Part shown: one piece after another, positions 37,072-46,158 of the stretch | How the letters are laid out: each line of letters begins with the position of its first letter | How positions within the stretch are numbered: the first letter of the stretch is position 1 | Source of the DNA: Pseudoalteromonas sp. H105 | GTDB taxonomy: Bacteria > Pseudomonadota > Gammaproteobacteria > Enterobacterales > Alteromonadaceae | Assembly: GCF_001469215.1 (NCBI RefSeq) | Contig: NZ_LOFH01000001.1 | Coordinates: forward strand, 558,001-622,000 | Direction of reading: 5' to 3' | Length of the DNA: 64,000 nucleotides | Position numbers and translations under genes: made by a program | Notes under the pieces: generated by a model | Databases searched by the model: none | What the model was told of the DNA's origin: nothing | The model's input: only the letters and a program-made list of their open reading frames with translations

Positions 37072-38082
37072 ATGAAACGCAAACGTATATACATTGCATA
37101 TACCGGTGGTACCATCGGTATGAAAAAATCAAGTCGCGGCTATATCCCTGCCGATGGTTTTTTAACACAAACTGTAGTCAATAACGCAGAGTTTAACCGT
37201 GATGAAATGCCTTTTTTTGATATACATGAGTATTCACCACTCATAGACTCATCTGATATGTCCCCTGCTCATTGGCAATTAATTGCAGAAGATATAAAAA
37301 GTAAATACCAAGACTATGATGGGTTTGTTGTACTTCATGGCACTGATACAATGGCTTACACAGCGTCTGCACTCTCTTTTATGTTTGAAAACCTTACCAA
37401 GCCAGTCATCGTAACGGGGTCACAAATACCTTTATCGCAATTACGTTCTGACGGCCAAGTAAACTTATTGAATGCGATGTACCTTGCAGCCAATTACCCT
37501 ATCGCAGAAGTGAGTTTATTCTTTAATAATCAGTTGTTCAGAGGGAATCGTGCAACGAAAGCCCATGCTGATGGTTTTGATGCATTTGCATCACCAAATT
37601 TAGAGCCTCTCGCACTATCTGGTATCAATATTCAACTTTTGAAGGGACAACTTAGCCCCTATGTTGAAAACGAATTACAAGTGAATAGTATTACCCCTCA
37701 ACCTATCGGTGTGCTTTATTTATACCCTGGAATTAGCCATGATGTCGTTAAAAGCTTAGTTAACGACAATATTAAAGCACTGGTTTTGTTAAGTTTTGGT
37801 GTGGGTAATGCTCCTCAAGACCCTGTTTTTTTAGAAATCTTATCAGCCGCGAGTAAGCGTGGGATCGTCATTATAAATCTTACGCAATGCTTAAAAGGGC
37901 ATGTAAACATGGGTGGTTATGCAACAGGTAATGCACTATTGAACAGTGGTGTGATTAGTGGTTATGATATGACCCTTGAAGCCTGTTTAACCAAACTACA
38001 TTATTTATTGAGCCAAAACCTTGAAGTAGAAACTATTCGCCATCTTATGCAAGATAACCTTCGTGGCGAACTTAGCCGATAA
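37072..38082 (+). CDS. ansA: Type I L-asparaginase AnsA
   Basis: Cytoplasmic low-affinity asparaginase, converting asparagine to aspartate and ammonia; 336 aa (E. coli AnsA 338). Catalytic residues: Thr14 in AYTGGTIGM, Thr91-Asp92 in LHGTDTMAY and Lys163 in NRATKAH. No signal peptide, as expected for type I. The N-terminus aligns with E. coli AnsA from residue 1, so the ATG at 37072 is the right start, yet it directly follows a terminator hairpin and has no visible Shine-Dalgarno. Expression may need read-through from sppA or unfolding of the hairpin. It ends at a strong bidirectional terminator. Confidence 0.95.
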   Translation: MKRKRIYIAYTGGTIGMKKSSRGYIPADGFLTQTVVNNAEFNRDEMPFFDIHEYSPLIDSSDMSPAHWQLIAEDIKSKYQDYDGFVVLHGTDTMAYTASALSFMFENLTKPVIVTGSQIPLSQLRSDGQVNLLNAMYLAANYPIAEVSLFFNNQLFRGNRATKAHADGFDAFASPNLEPLALSGINIQLLKGQLSPYVENELQVNSITPQPIGVLYLYPGISHDVVKSLVNDNIKALVLLSFGVGNAPQDPVFLEILSAASKRGIVIINLTQCLKGHVNMGGYATGNALLNSGVISGYDMTLEACLTKLHYLLSQNLEVETIRHLMQDNLRGELSR

Positions 38083-38108
38083 ACACACTATCTCCCTTAA
38101 TTAGATAC

Positions 38109-38140
38109 AAAAAAGGCACGCTTTAGAGCGTGCCTTTTTT
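38109..38140. terminator. Bidirectional terminator between ansA and the DUF3466 gene
   Basis: GGCACGCT (38115-38122) pairs with AGCGTGCC (38127-38134), flanked by six A on the left and six T on the right. It can end both the plus-strand ansA transcript and the minus-strand DUF3466 transcript. Confidence 0.9.
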
Positions 38141-38155
38141 ATTAAAAAATATTAA

Positions 38156-39895
38156 CTAGCGCAATATACGGCGCAAACCAACAAGTGGTAACAGCAATAA
38201 ACTGTACCATGGGAAGCTGGCAGATTGACGCTCATACGTTTCTGTCTCTTCGTCTGAACATGTGTCTACTTCACCTGCAACAGGTGTTAGTTTAACTGCA
38301 ACCACCACACTTTCGTACTCAATGTTGCCGTCTAAACCTACTACGACACCACCCAACGTATCTGTTTTTTCTACGGTTTTTGTTGCAACGCCAAATATCT
38401 CATTATCATTGTTAATCGCTTTTGCTTCTGACATAAGGTACTTGTAACGCGTTTCACCATCGCTCTCGTAACATGGCAGTAAATCGTTAATGTTTGTTAT
38501 TTCATCATCACCAATTTTGTACATAAACGCTTCACGACGGCGAGAACCAACGTTAAATACGTCTGTTTCACCTTCACCAACAATGATACCATTATCGTTT
38601 ATATCATTTGCGAATGAACTTGAGCTGCCAAAGAAATCGGTTGGAAATACCGTAGAGCCAGTTGCAATATCGTGATAGAAAAACTTGTAGCGATTAGCGC
38701 CTTCAATCGGCTTTAGCGCATAACCAACAACAATATCATTATCGTTGATTGCAGTTGATTTACCATCAAACCAATCATCATCCTGATCTACAATTTCTTC
38801 AACTTTACCGTCTTTATAATAAACCGGCAGTGATCTAATTCTGCTAGAGCTCGTGTTGTCACGGATATCAGAAGTACCTGCAGCCACGCCATTACTATTA
38901 ACAGCTAAAGCATTACTGACAAAAGCAAACCCTTCGTCATCCTCAGGAGTAACACCAAACCCTAATTGCTCAGTTCCAGTTACATTGAGGCTTGTATCTA
39001 ATGTCCATTTAACAGCGCGAACATTAAACAGACGAGTTGATGTAGAGCGGTATAAGTTTTCAATACATACACTAATAGGCTCATCTAATCCATCACAGTT
39101 ATCATCAATATCTTCTTGTCTGTCATCAGGAATACCGACTGATGTTTGTCCTACAACAACATAGCCATCGTCAGTTTTTACAATATCATTCGCGGCACTG
39201 ATACCACCGAACTCATCAAACTGAGGGAGAATTTCAACAACGACACCGGTGTCTGAAATAACCGCTGCGCGGTTTATAAAGTCACGAACGAAGTGTGTCT
39301 CTTCTTCAGTTTCACCGTCAGGTGTAAATTGCACTTTTTCATAAGGTGAGCTTCCCCACCCTACAGATACACCATCGTCTGCAACCGCATTATAAAACGC
39401 ATTAACTGATCGAGTTACACCATCGTAATCAACCGATGCGACATCAAAAAGTGTTTGCTCTTGGGCGGGTTGCTGGTTTCCCGGAAAACGAATTGCCGCT
39501 AAGTTACCTAATTTCTGGTATTGTGAATTGGTGCCACGAGCACTCAAAAAAGATAACATGAAACTGTGCGCATCTGGATTAGTCGCTGCTGCATTGTTAT
39601 TTTCAATATCATCTAAAGTGAAAGTAATTTCTTTATCAATAAGTTCAAAGTTAGCTTCTGCCGCTTTATAAGCGTCTTTTATTAAACTATCATTGAAATC
39701 AATATAGCTGATATCAATAGGAAGATTATACAGTCCATTTACAAGCCCTATTAGATGACCATTTTCACTAACGTCTGTCACATAATTATGTTTTGCTTCA
39801 TCAAATGAACCCAGTTCGGTCAATTTATAGGTAGCACTTAAAGCGGTTGTGCTCATCGTTGCTAAAATACTAGCAGCGAGTAATTTATATTTCAT
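38156..39895 (-). CDS. DUF3466 family exported protein
   Basis: A 579-aa protein with a signal peptide (MKYKLLAASILATMSTTALSA). Repeats of the kind seen in HAF or beta-propeller proteins occur through the body: phrases such as AINDNDIVVGYA, DINDNGIIVGEG and AVNSNGVAAGTS recur. The C-terminus is FPWYSLLLLPLVGLRRILR, a hydrophobic segment plus Arg cluster, like a membrane-sorting tail, although the GG motif of GlyGly-CTERM is absent. It resembles DUF3466 of Vibrio and Shewanella. Function is unknown; a surface or periplasmic role is likely. Paired cysteines (DNCDGLDEPISVC, LPCYES) suggest disulfides. It lies 11 bases downstream of uup, so it may share that transcript. Confidence 0.82.
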   Translation of the reverse strand: MKYKLLAASILATMSTTALSATYKLTELGSFDEAKHNYVTDVSENGHLIGLVNGLYNLPIDISYIDFNDSLIKDAYKAAEANFELIDKEITFTLDDIENNNAAATNPDAHSFMLSFLSARGTNSQYQKLGNLAAIRFPGNQQPAQEQTLFDVASVDYDGVTRSVNAFYNAVADDGVSVGWGSSPYEKVQFTPDGETEEETHFVRDFINRAAVISDTGVVVEILPQFDEFGGISAANDIVKTDDGYVVVGQTSVGIPDDRQEDIDDNCDGLDEPISVCIENLYRSTSTRLFNVRAVKWTLDTSLNVTGTEQLGFGVTPEDDEGFAFVSNALAVNSNGVAAGTSDIRDNTSSSRIRSLPVYYKDGKVEEIVDQDDDWFDGKSTAINDNDIVVGYALKPIEGANRYKFFYHDIATGSTVFPTDFFGSSSSFANDINDNGIIVGEGETDVFNVGSRRREAFMYKIGDDEITNINDLLPCYESDGETRYKYLMSEAKAINNDNEIFGVATKTVEKTDTLGGVVVGLDGNIEYESVVVAVKLTPVAGEVDTCSDEETETYERQSASFPWYSLLLLPLVGLRRILR

Positions 39896-39906
39896 TTTAG
39901 TCCTTA

Positions 39907-41823
39907 CTACTGATTCTTTAAATCTTCTAATTCTTCCCAGCGCTCTAGGGCAGCTTCAAGGTCAGACTCTAGTTGTGCTAAATGGTTCAATGCTTGAGAA
40001 GTGATTGTTGCATCCTGTTTGAAAAAATCAGCGTCGTTTACAACTACTTGCTGATCTTCAATTGCCTTTTCAATTTGCTCAAGCTTACTGGGTAATTGTT
40101 CTAATTCAAGTTTTAATTTGTAAGAGAGTTTATTACCTTTAGTCTCTGTTTTGTTTTGTGATTTTGAATCATCTTTTACCGCTGTTTTGGCCGGTGTCAC
40201 AGCTTGTTTTTTTTGTTCTTCAGCAAGATAAGTTATATAGGCCTCATAGTCACTGTAACCACCTACTATATCCGTAATTTTACCATTGCCTTCAAACGCC
40301 CAAACACTCGTACATGTATTATCAATAAACTCACGGTCATGGCTTACAATTAGCACTGTCCCCTGATATTGATTAATAATATCTTCTAACAATTCAAGTG
40401 TTTCAATATCTAAGTCATTGGTTGGTTCATCCAGAACCAAGATATTAGAGGGCTTCAAAAATAGCTTTGCTAATAATAAACGGTTTTTCTCACCACCTGA
40501 TAAAGCCTTAACCGGTGTTCGAGCTCGTGCCGGTGGGAACAAAAAGTCTTGTAAATATCCAAGCACATGACGTGAACGTCCGCCCATCATCACTTCTTGT
40601 TTACCCTCAGCAACGTTATCTTGTACTGTCGCCTCTTCATCTAGCTTTTGTCGATATTGGTCAAAATAGGCAAACTCTAGGTTTACGCCTTGTTTAATAT
40701 CACCGCTGTCTGATGCTAAATCACCAAACAATAATTTTAACAGTGTAGTTTTACCAATACCATTTGGACCAACGAGTCCAATTCTATCGCCACGCATAAC
40801 TAATGTAGAAAAGTCATCAGCAATCACTTTATCTTTAAAGGCATGGTGAATATGCTTTGCTTCAAAAACAAGCTTGCCTGATCTATCAGCCGTTTCAATA
40901 TTAAAGTCAGTTTTACCAACTTGCTCTACACGCTGCTTACGTTCTACACGAAGTTGTTTAAGTTCTCTGACACGCCCTTCATTACGTGTGCGTCGTGCTT
41001 TTACTCCTTGGCGAATCCACGCTTCCTCTTCAGCTAAGCGTTTATCAAATAATGCATTTTGAGTTTCTTCAACTTTTAAATCATGCGCTTTTTGTTCAAG
41101 GTAAGTCGCGTAATCACCAGGATATGAGATCAATTTACCACGGTCTAAATCTAAAATACGTGTAGCAACAGCGCGAATAAACGCACGGTCATGCGAAATA
41201 AACACAATACCGCCTTTAAACTCTTTTAAAAACTGCTCTAGCCACATGACACTGTCCATATCCAAGTGGTTAGTAGGCTCATCAAGAAGAAGTAAATCTG
41301 GCTCGCTCACTAGTGCACGTGCTAACGCAACTTTACGTAACCAACCACCTGACAATGACTCTAACTTGGCCTCAGGAGAGAGTTCTAATCTGGTAAGAAC
41401 CAATTGAATTCGACTATCAAAACGCCACCCATCAGCAGCTTCTAGCTGGTTAGATAATCGCTCTAATTGATTAAGTAATTTATCCGTGCACTCAGTTTGA
41501 AGTTGTGTGCTCACATGATGATAATCAATCAAAAGGTTCGCAATTTCAGGCATTCCTTGTGCGACATAATCAAATACAGTGCCACTGGCGCCTTTTGGTG
41601 GATCTTGCTCTAACCGGGAAATCTTAAGGCCACCAAGTTGGTTTATTTCACCATCATCTAAAATAACCTGACCATCAAGTACTTTTAAAAGCGTTGATTT
41701 ACCAGCCCCATTTCGGCCAACGATACACACGCGCTCACCGGTTTCAATCACTGCATCTGCGTCATCTAAAAGTGGGTGTGTACCGTATGCTAACTGTGCT
41801 TTAGAAATTCTTATTAAATCCAT
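39907..41823 (-). CDS. uup: ABC-F family ATPase Uup
   Basis: Soluble tandem ABC protein, 638 aa (E. coli Uup 635). First Walker A GRNGAGKST (36-44), linker with WIRQGVKARRTRNEGRVRELKQLR (about 270-293, typical of Uup), second GPNGIGKTT (near 350), and two [11 protein letters not shown] / LVLDEPTNDLD Walker B segments. The C-terminal coiled coil (about 565-636) is the DNA- or ribosome-binding domain specific to Uup. Uup limits precise excision of transposons and acts on ribosomes or branched DNA. It follows the glutaredoxin gene by 15 bases and is probably the third gene of rlmL-grx-uup. Confidence 0.95.
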   Translation of the reverse strand: MDLIRISKAQLAYGTHPLLDDADAVIETGERVCIVGRNGAGKSTLLKVLDGQVILDDGEINQLGGLKISRLEQDPPKGASGTVFDYVAQGMPEIANLLIDYHHVSTQLQTECTDKLLNQLERLSNQLEAADGWRFDSRIQLVLTRLELSPEAKLESLSGGWLRKVALARALVSEPDLLLLDEPTNHLDMDSVMWLEQFLKEFKGGIVFISHDRAFIRAVATRILDLDRGKLISYPGDYATYLEQKAHDLKVEETQNALFDKRLAEEEAWIRQGVKARRTRNEGRVRELKQLRVERKQRVEQVGKTDFNIETADRSGKLVFEAKHIHHAFKDKVIADDFSTLVMRGDRIGLVGPNGIGKTTLLKLLFGDLASDSGDIKQGVNLEFAYFDQYRQKLDEEATVQDNVAEGKQEVMMGGRSRHVLGYLQDFLFPPARARTPVKALSGGEKNRLLLAKLFLKPSNILVLDEPTNDLDIETLELLEDIINQYQGTVLIVSHDREFIDNTCTSVWAFEGNGKITDIVGGYSDYEAYITYLAEEQKKQAVTPAKTAVKDDSKSQNKTETKGNKLSYKLKLELEQLPSKLEQIEKAIEDQQVVVNDADFFKQDATITSQALNHLAQLESDLEAALERWEELEDLKNQ

Positions 41824-41838
41824 GTTGTCTCTGTACTC

Positions 41839-42078
41839 TTATTCTGATTGCGTAAAACACTGCTGCACTTGAGGCGCAGTAAACGGCCAATTTAACTGCT
41901 GGCCGTGTTCGCTTTTTAAAACGGGGATTGTTAGTTGATATTCAGCTATTAGCTGTTCGCTAATCATGATGTCAACACGGTGCAAGGCAACCGTGTCTGT
42001 TGCCAGTGGCTCAATAAGTTCAAACGCTTCTTCACACAAATGACAGCCATCAGTATGGTAAAGGGTCCAACTAACCAT
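41839..42078 (-). CDS. Glutaredoxin family protein (DUF836-like)
   Basis: A 79-aa thioredoxin-fold protein with the redox pair Cys12-His-Leu-Cys15 (YHTDGCHLCEEAFELI) near the N-terminus and a cis-Pro region TIPVL. This short form with CHLC is common in gammaproteobacteria between rlmL and uup. It likely acts as a small cytoplasmic thiol oxidoreductase. The start overlaps the rlmL stop by 8 bases and uup follows 15 bases later, so the genes are coupled. Confidence 0.85.
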   Translation of the reverse strand: MVSWTLYHTDGCHLCEEAFELIEPLATDTVALHRVDIMISEQLIAEYQLTIPVLKSEHGQQLNWPFTAPQVQQCFTQSE

Positions 42079-44188
42079 GAGTTATTAACCAACTATTGTG
42101 GATTTGTTTGTTGCGTTTGAAATCTGGCGATAGCGTCTTATCAGAAATATTAACCGCTTTTAAACCAAGCCCAATTAAACCGACCTCGTCCATTGCAAAT
42201 CCACGCTTATTATTAGAAAAGATAAGCGTACCTGAAGGACTTAAAATCTTTTTAACCCACGTTAATAATTTAATATGATCACGTTGAACATCAAACGCAT
42301 CTTTCATGCGTTTTGAGTTTGAAAAAGTCGGTGGATCTAAAAAGATTAAATCATATTGACTCGTTGCATACTCTAACCACTTTAAGCAATCCGCTTGTTC
42401 AAATCGATAGCGCGTATTACTTATGTTATTGAGTTCAAAATTATCCTGACCCCATTTGAGGTAGGTTTTCGATAAATCAACGGTTGTTATCGCTTTTGCA
42501 CCACCTAATGCAGCATGAACAGAAGCGGTGCCTGTGTAAGCAAACAGGTTTAAGAAACGTTTGTCCTGTGCATTTTCTTGGATATAGCGACGGGCAAGAC
42601 GGTGGTCTAAAAATAAACCGGTATCCAAATAATCAAACAGGTTAACCTTAAATTTAGCCCCAAACTCTTCAATCACTTGTGTACGGTTTTGCTTGGCCAT
42701 TGGGGTATATTGTTCTTCCCCTTTTTGCTTTTTACGTACCTTAACAGCTATATTTTCTGGAGAAATGTTAAGTTGTTGAGCTGTTAACGAAATCACATCT
42801 TGAAGCCGTTTGTGGGCAGTTGCATCGTCAATTTCTTTTGGCGCTGCATACTCAAAAATTACGGCAGAGTCACCATAAACATCCACAGCTACATTGTATT
42901 CAGGAATATCTGCATCATAAACACGATAGGCATGAACGTCATTTTGCTTTAGCCAGTTTTTTAAACCTTGCTTATTTTTTTTAACGCGGTTAGCAAACGA
43001 CATGGACCCTTCAAAATTAAGAGCGGGCTTATCTTCTGATGTTTGACTTACCTGCTTGTCATCTAGCTGATATAAGTTAAGAACGACATCAAGCGGGCCA
43101 TTTTTAAATTTATAACGTTTAAGCTTAACGAGTTTTAACAGTTTGAATAAACTTTCGTCCATTCCTAACAGCGCAAGTTTCCAATTATTAAAATGTTTTT
43201 TAAAGCCCGTGCCTAAACTGCGATGTAAATCAACAAGCTCAGCCATTGAACCTATTCGCTCGCCATACGGTAAATTTGAAATAACAACACCTGGTAATTT
43301 AGCAACTGAAGTTAATTTTGTGGCATCGCTTTGCTTAAATTTAATGACATCACCAAGCCCTGCACGTTTAGCATTATCAACCGCTTTACCCAGTACCTGA
43401 CTGTCATAATCATGGCCAATTAACCATAATTTAGGCGCCGTAATTTGAGCAATTAACTCTTCTCGTAGCGCATTAAATTTGGCTACTCGAAAACTTGGTA
43501 ATCTTTCAAAAGCAAATCCTTCACGGAATAAACCAGGCGCTTCGTTACGTGCCATACCAGCCGCTTCGATTAAAATGGTGCCAGCACCACAACAGGGATC
43601 GAACAAAGGTTGCTGTACGTTTTCAAGCCAACCACTGCGTTTTATAAGTGCAGCTGCCAAATGCTCCTTAATGGGTGCTTTACCTTGTCCCTCGCGGTAA
43701 CCGCGTTCTGACAAACGCGGGCCTGAATAATCGATATACATGGCAACGCCTTGGCGAGATAATCGCGCAACAACGCGCACATTTGCATCTTGCTTATCTA
43801 CATTTGGTCGTTGTTCATACAAATCATTAAAATAGTCTACAATTGCGTCTTTAATAACTAAACCAGAAAATTGCGTATTTTTTAATGCGTCATTAGTCCC
43901 ATTAAAATCAACAGCAAACGTTTGGGTTGGCCCAAACCACTCTTGCCAAGGTTGGAGTCGTGCAAATTTATAAAGGCTTTCTTTGTCATTTACGCCCTCT
44001 TTTTCTTCAATCAACATCATGACACGTGTTGCAAAACGACTCATTAAACACACTTTTTGTGCAAGTGTTGTGTCTGCGTCAAAACGCACCGAACCCACTG
44101 TTTGTTTGGTAACTGTAGCCCCAACTTCAGTAAGTTCATCAACCAATAAATTTTCGATTCCGATAGAAGTAAGCGCGATAAATTGCAA
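42071..44188 (-). CDS. rlmL: Bifunctional 23S rRNA methyltransferase RlmKL
   Basis: Fusion protein of 705 aa that makes m2G2445 (RlmL half) and m7G2069 (RlmK half) in 23S rRNA. Order: N-terminal THUMP (about 45-155), RlmL methyltransferase (about 160-385, with DPCCGAGTILIEAA and the SNLPYGER catalytic motif), then RlmK (about 440-705, with NLFAYTGTASVHAALGGA SAM-binding motif and LDPPTFSNSKR). Both domains look intact. It begins the rlmL-grx-uup operon. The upstream gap to zapC holds a repeat relic. Confidence 0.95.
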   Translation of the reverse strand: MQFIALTSIGIENLLVDELTEVGATVTKQTVGSVRFDADTTLAQKVCLMSRFATRVMMLIEEKEGVNDKESLYKFARLQPWQEWFGPTQTFAVDFNGTNDALKNTQFSGLVIKDAIVDYFNDLYEQRPNVDKQDANVRVVARLSRQGVAMYIDYSGPRLSERGYREGQGKAPIKEHLAAALIKRSGWLENVQQPLFDPCCGAGTILIEAAGMARNEAPGLFREGFAFERLPSFRVAKFNALREELIAQITAPKLWLIGHDYDSQVLGKAVDNAKRAGLGDVIKFKQSDATKLTSVAKLPGVVISNLPYGERIGSMAELVDLHRSLGTGFKKHFNNWKLALLGMDESLFKLLKLVKLKRYKFKNGPLDVVLNLYQLDDKQVSQTSEDKPALNFEGSMSFANRVKKNKQGLKNWLKQNDVHAYRVYDADIPEYNVAVDVYGDSAVIFEYAAPKEIDDATAHKRLQDVISLTAQQLNISPENIAVKVRKKQKGEEQYTPMAKQNRTQVIEEFGAKFKVNLFDYLDTGLFLDHRLARRYIQENAQDKRFLNLFAYTGTASVHAALGGAKAITTVDLSKTYLKWGQDNFELNNISNTRYRFEQADCLKWLEYATSQYDLIFLDPPTFSNSKRMKDAFDVQRDHIKLLTWVKKILSPSGTLIFSNNKRGFAMDEVGLIGLGLKAVNISDKTLSPDFKRNKQIHNSWLITHG

Positions 44189-44277
44189 AGTAAAAACCCT
44201 TAGTAGCTAATTGCGCGGGATTATAACATAGGTTGGCGTACAAACACGTGATAATGGGATGAAGGTGTGAAATTTAC

Positions 44278-44388
44278 CTAGGGTCAGCTGGCTTTTACGG
44301 CTCAAAATTAGTTACACCTAGGAGCCTGATTAATCGCAGCGCGATGTTTGTAACCTCGTAGGCTAAGTTAAAACTGAGCAACAAAGAG
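44278..44388. repeat. Partial, diverged copy of the 13.3-kb MITE-like element
   Basis: From CTAGGGTC at 44278 the sequence aligns over about 110 bases with the left end of the element at 13300. The best block is GCGCGATGTTTGTAACCT followed by CGTAGGCTAAGTTAAAAC, against GCGCGAGGTTTGTAACCT and AGTGGGCTAAGTCAAAAC in the first copy. No right inverted repeat is found, so this is a truncated relic. It fills most of the gap between zapC and rlmL. Confidence 0.65.
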
Positions 44389-44397
44389 TAAATCTCC

Positions 44398-44928
44398 CTA
44401 AGCAGTTTTACTACTTTGTGCTTGGGTATAAATAGGGTGTACCCGATTATTCAGCACTTTTATAACCTCAAATTGATTTAAACTAAGATTTTCATCTAAT
44501 TGAAAGTGCTCAGATAAGCTAATACACAAAGAAGCATCTTCATTGTGATCAATGATCAAAAAATCACCACTCTGTTGACGGGAATTCAATTTAATAATCG
44601 CTTCTACACTTGGCTCACAGCCCGTGTAAATATCAAAAAACCAACTTTTAGCTAATACTGGCTTTAAGTGGTATTTTGCTGCTGTTGCATTTAATGCGAT
44701 TTGACAAATTTCTGCAGCTTGCCACAAATTAAAAGAATCAAGATATTGATAAACTTGTTGATAAAAAGCAGCGTCTTCAAGGCTAAATTCACTGTGATGT
44801 AAAACAGAATCTGTTAATTGACGAAGTTTATAAGGCGTGCACAATTGCATCTCTTGGTTTAAGTCAACCAACAAACGATTTAGCTTCGGACAAGCTATCC
44901 ATTTCCATTGTTTCGATGCTTGTAACAT
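44398..44928 (-). CDS. zapC: Cell division protein ZapC
   Basis: A 176-aa cytoplasmic protein resembling ZapC, which binds FtsZ and stabilises its polymers at midcell. Matching features are the N-terminal KQWKWIACPKLNRLLVDL, the central FNLWQAAEICQIALNATAAKYHLKPVLAKSWFFD and the C-terminal VLNNRVHPI. Position between pyrD and rlmL is the same as in E. coli, which adds confidence given the low sequence conservation of this family. It ends 10 bases before the repeat relic. Likely cotranscribed with pyrD (116 bases between). Confidence 0.88.
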   Translation of the reverse strand: MLQASKQWKWIACPKLNRLLVDLNQEMQLCTPYKLRQLTDSVLHHSEFSLEDAAFYQQVYQYLDSFNLWQAAEICQIALNATAAKYHLKPVLAKSWFFDIYTGCEPSVEAIIKLNSRQQSGDFLIIDHNEDASLCISLSEHFQLDENLSLNQFEVIKVLNNRVHPIYTQAQSSKTA

Positions 44929-45044
44929 GCGCTGCTTAATGACTCCATTAGATCTTTAATTCTTAATTATAGTCGCTTCTGACCATTTAATACATGTTTT
45001 ATTAGAACATTAATCGAACGATCAAAAGCTTACATAACTGATCC

Positions 45045-46055
45045 TTATAAGCCAGAAAGGATCGTATTTACCAATTGCGGGCCTTTGTAAATAAAACCGG
45101 TATACACTTGAATCAAATCAGCACCGTTATCCAGTTTTTCTTTAGCACTCGCTGCATCATCAATACCGCCCACTCCAATAATAGGTAATTTCCCGTGTGT
45201 TAGACGTTTAAGTTCTTTTACAACGTGGGTTGAACGCTCCCGCACAGGAAGCCCTGATAATCCACCGGCTTCATCAGCGTATTGTTGGCCTTGAACTGCT
45301 GCACGTTCTAAAGTGGTATTTGTTGCTATAACACCATCAATATTATTCTTAATTAAAGACTCACTGACTTGGCTAATTTGAACTTCATCTAAATCGGGTG
45401 CAATTTTTACAAGCATTGGTACCTGCTTGTTATGTTTTGAAATTAAATCTAATTGTTCGCTTTTAAGGCTTTGAAGTAAATCATCCAATGCTTCACCGTA
45501 TTGTAAATCACGAAGGCCCGGCGTATTAGGAGAAGAGATATTAACGGTTATATAAGAAGCATGTTCAAAAACTTTACGCATACAATGAATATAATCGTCT
45601 TTACCTTGCTCATTGGGCGTATCTTTATTTTTACCGATATTAATGCCTAAAATACCGTCGTATTTTGCCGCTTTTACGTTATTAACAAGATTATCAACAC
45701 CTTTGTTGTTAAAGCCCATGCGGTTTATAATCGCATTAGACTCTGGTAGGCGAAATATACGCGGCTTATCATTGCCAGCTTGAGGTCTGGGTGTCACCGT
45801 TCCGACTTCAATAAAACCAAAGCCCATTTGAGCGAATGCATCGATACATTCAGCATTTTTATCTAACCCTGCCGCTAGGCCTACAGGGTTTTTAAATTTC
45901 AAGCCTAAAAAGTCTACAGGGTGATCTGCTACTGATTGTGACCATGCTGCACTAAATGGTGTATTTGTAAATCGGCGCAAATTATGTAATGCAAATTCAT
46001 GGGCCCATTCCGCATCACGGGTGAACATAAAACGGCGAGCAAGATCATAAAACAT
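45045..46055 (-). CDS. pyrD: Dihydroorotate dehydrogenase (quinone), class 2
   Basis: Membrane-associated FMN enzyme of pyrimidine synthesis, oxidising dihydroorotate to orotate with ubiquinone. Length 336 aa equals E. coli PyrD. The N-terminal helical hairpin (about 1-40) for quinone access marks class 2. The catalytic base is Ser175 in [37 protein letters not shown] and the phosphate-binding IGVGGI are present. It lies upstream of zapC. A terminator hairpin separates it from gdhB. Confidence 0.97.
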   Translation of the reverse strand: MFYDLARRFMFTRDAEWAHEFALHNLRRFTNTPFSAAWSQSVADHPVDFLGLKFKNPVGLAAGLDKNAECIDAFAQMGFGFIEVGTVTPRPQAGNDKPRIFRLPESNAIINRMGFNNKGVDNLVNNVKAAKYDGILGINIGKNKDTPNEQGKDDYIHCMRKVFEHASYITVNISSPNTPGLRDLQYGEALDDLLQSLKSEQLDLISKHNKQVPMLVKIAPDLDEVQISQVSESLIKNNIDGVIATNTTLERAAVQGQQYADEAGGLSGLPVRERSTHVVKELKRLTHGKLPIIGVGGIDDAASAKEKLDNGADLIQVYTGFIYKGPQLVNTILSGL

Positions 46056-46070
46056 TAAAAAACCCTCTAT

Positions 46071-46102
46071 ATAAAAAAATACCCCAGACTAGGCTGGGGT
46101 AT
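46071..46102 (-). terminator. Intrinsic terminator downstream of gdhB
   Basis: ATACCCCAG (46079-46087) pairs with CTGGGGTAT (46094-46102), followed on the minus strand by seven T. It ends the gdhB transcript before pyrD. Confidence 0.85.
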
Positions 46103-46115
46103 TGTAAGCTATTAA

Positions 46116-46145
46116 CTTATTATTTTCACGTTAGAAAATAATAAG
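46116..46145. repeat. AT-rich 12-bp-arm hairpin at the gdhB 3' end
   Basis: CTTATTATTTTC (46116-46127) and GAAAATAATAAG (46134-46145) are perfect complements over a 6-base loop. It precedes the terminator on the gdhB transcript and may protect or process the mRNA end. Confidence 0.6.
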
Positions 46146-46158
46146 CGTATAAAAATGC

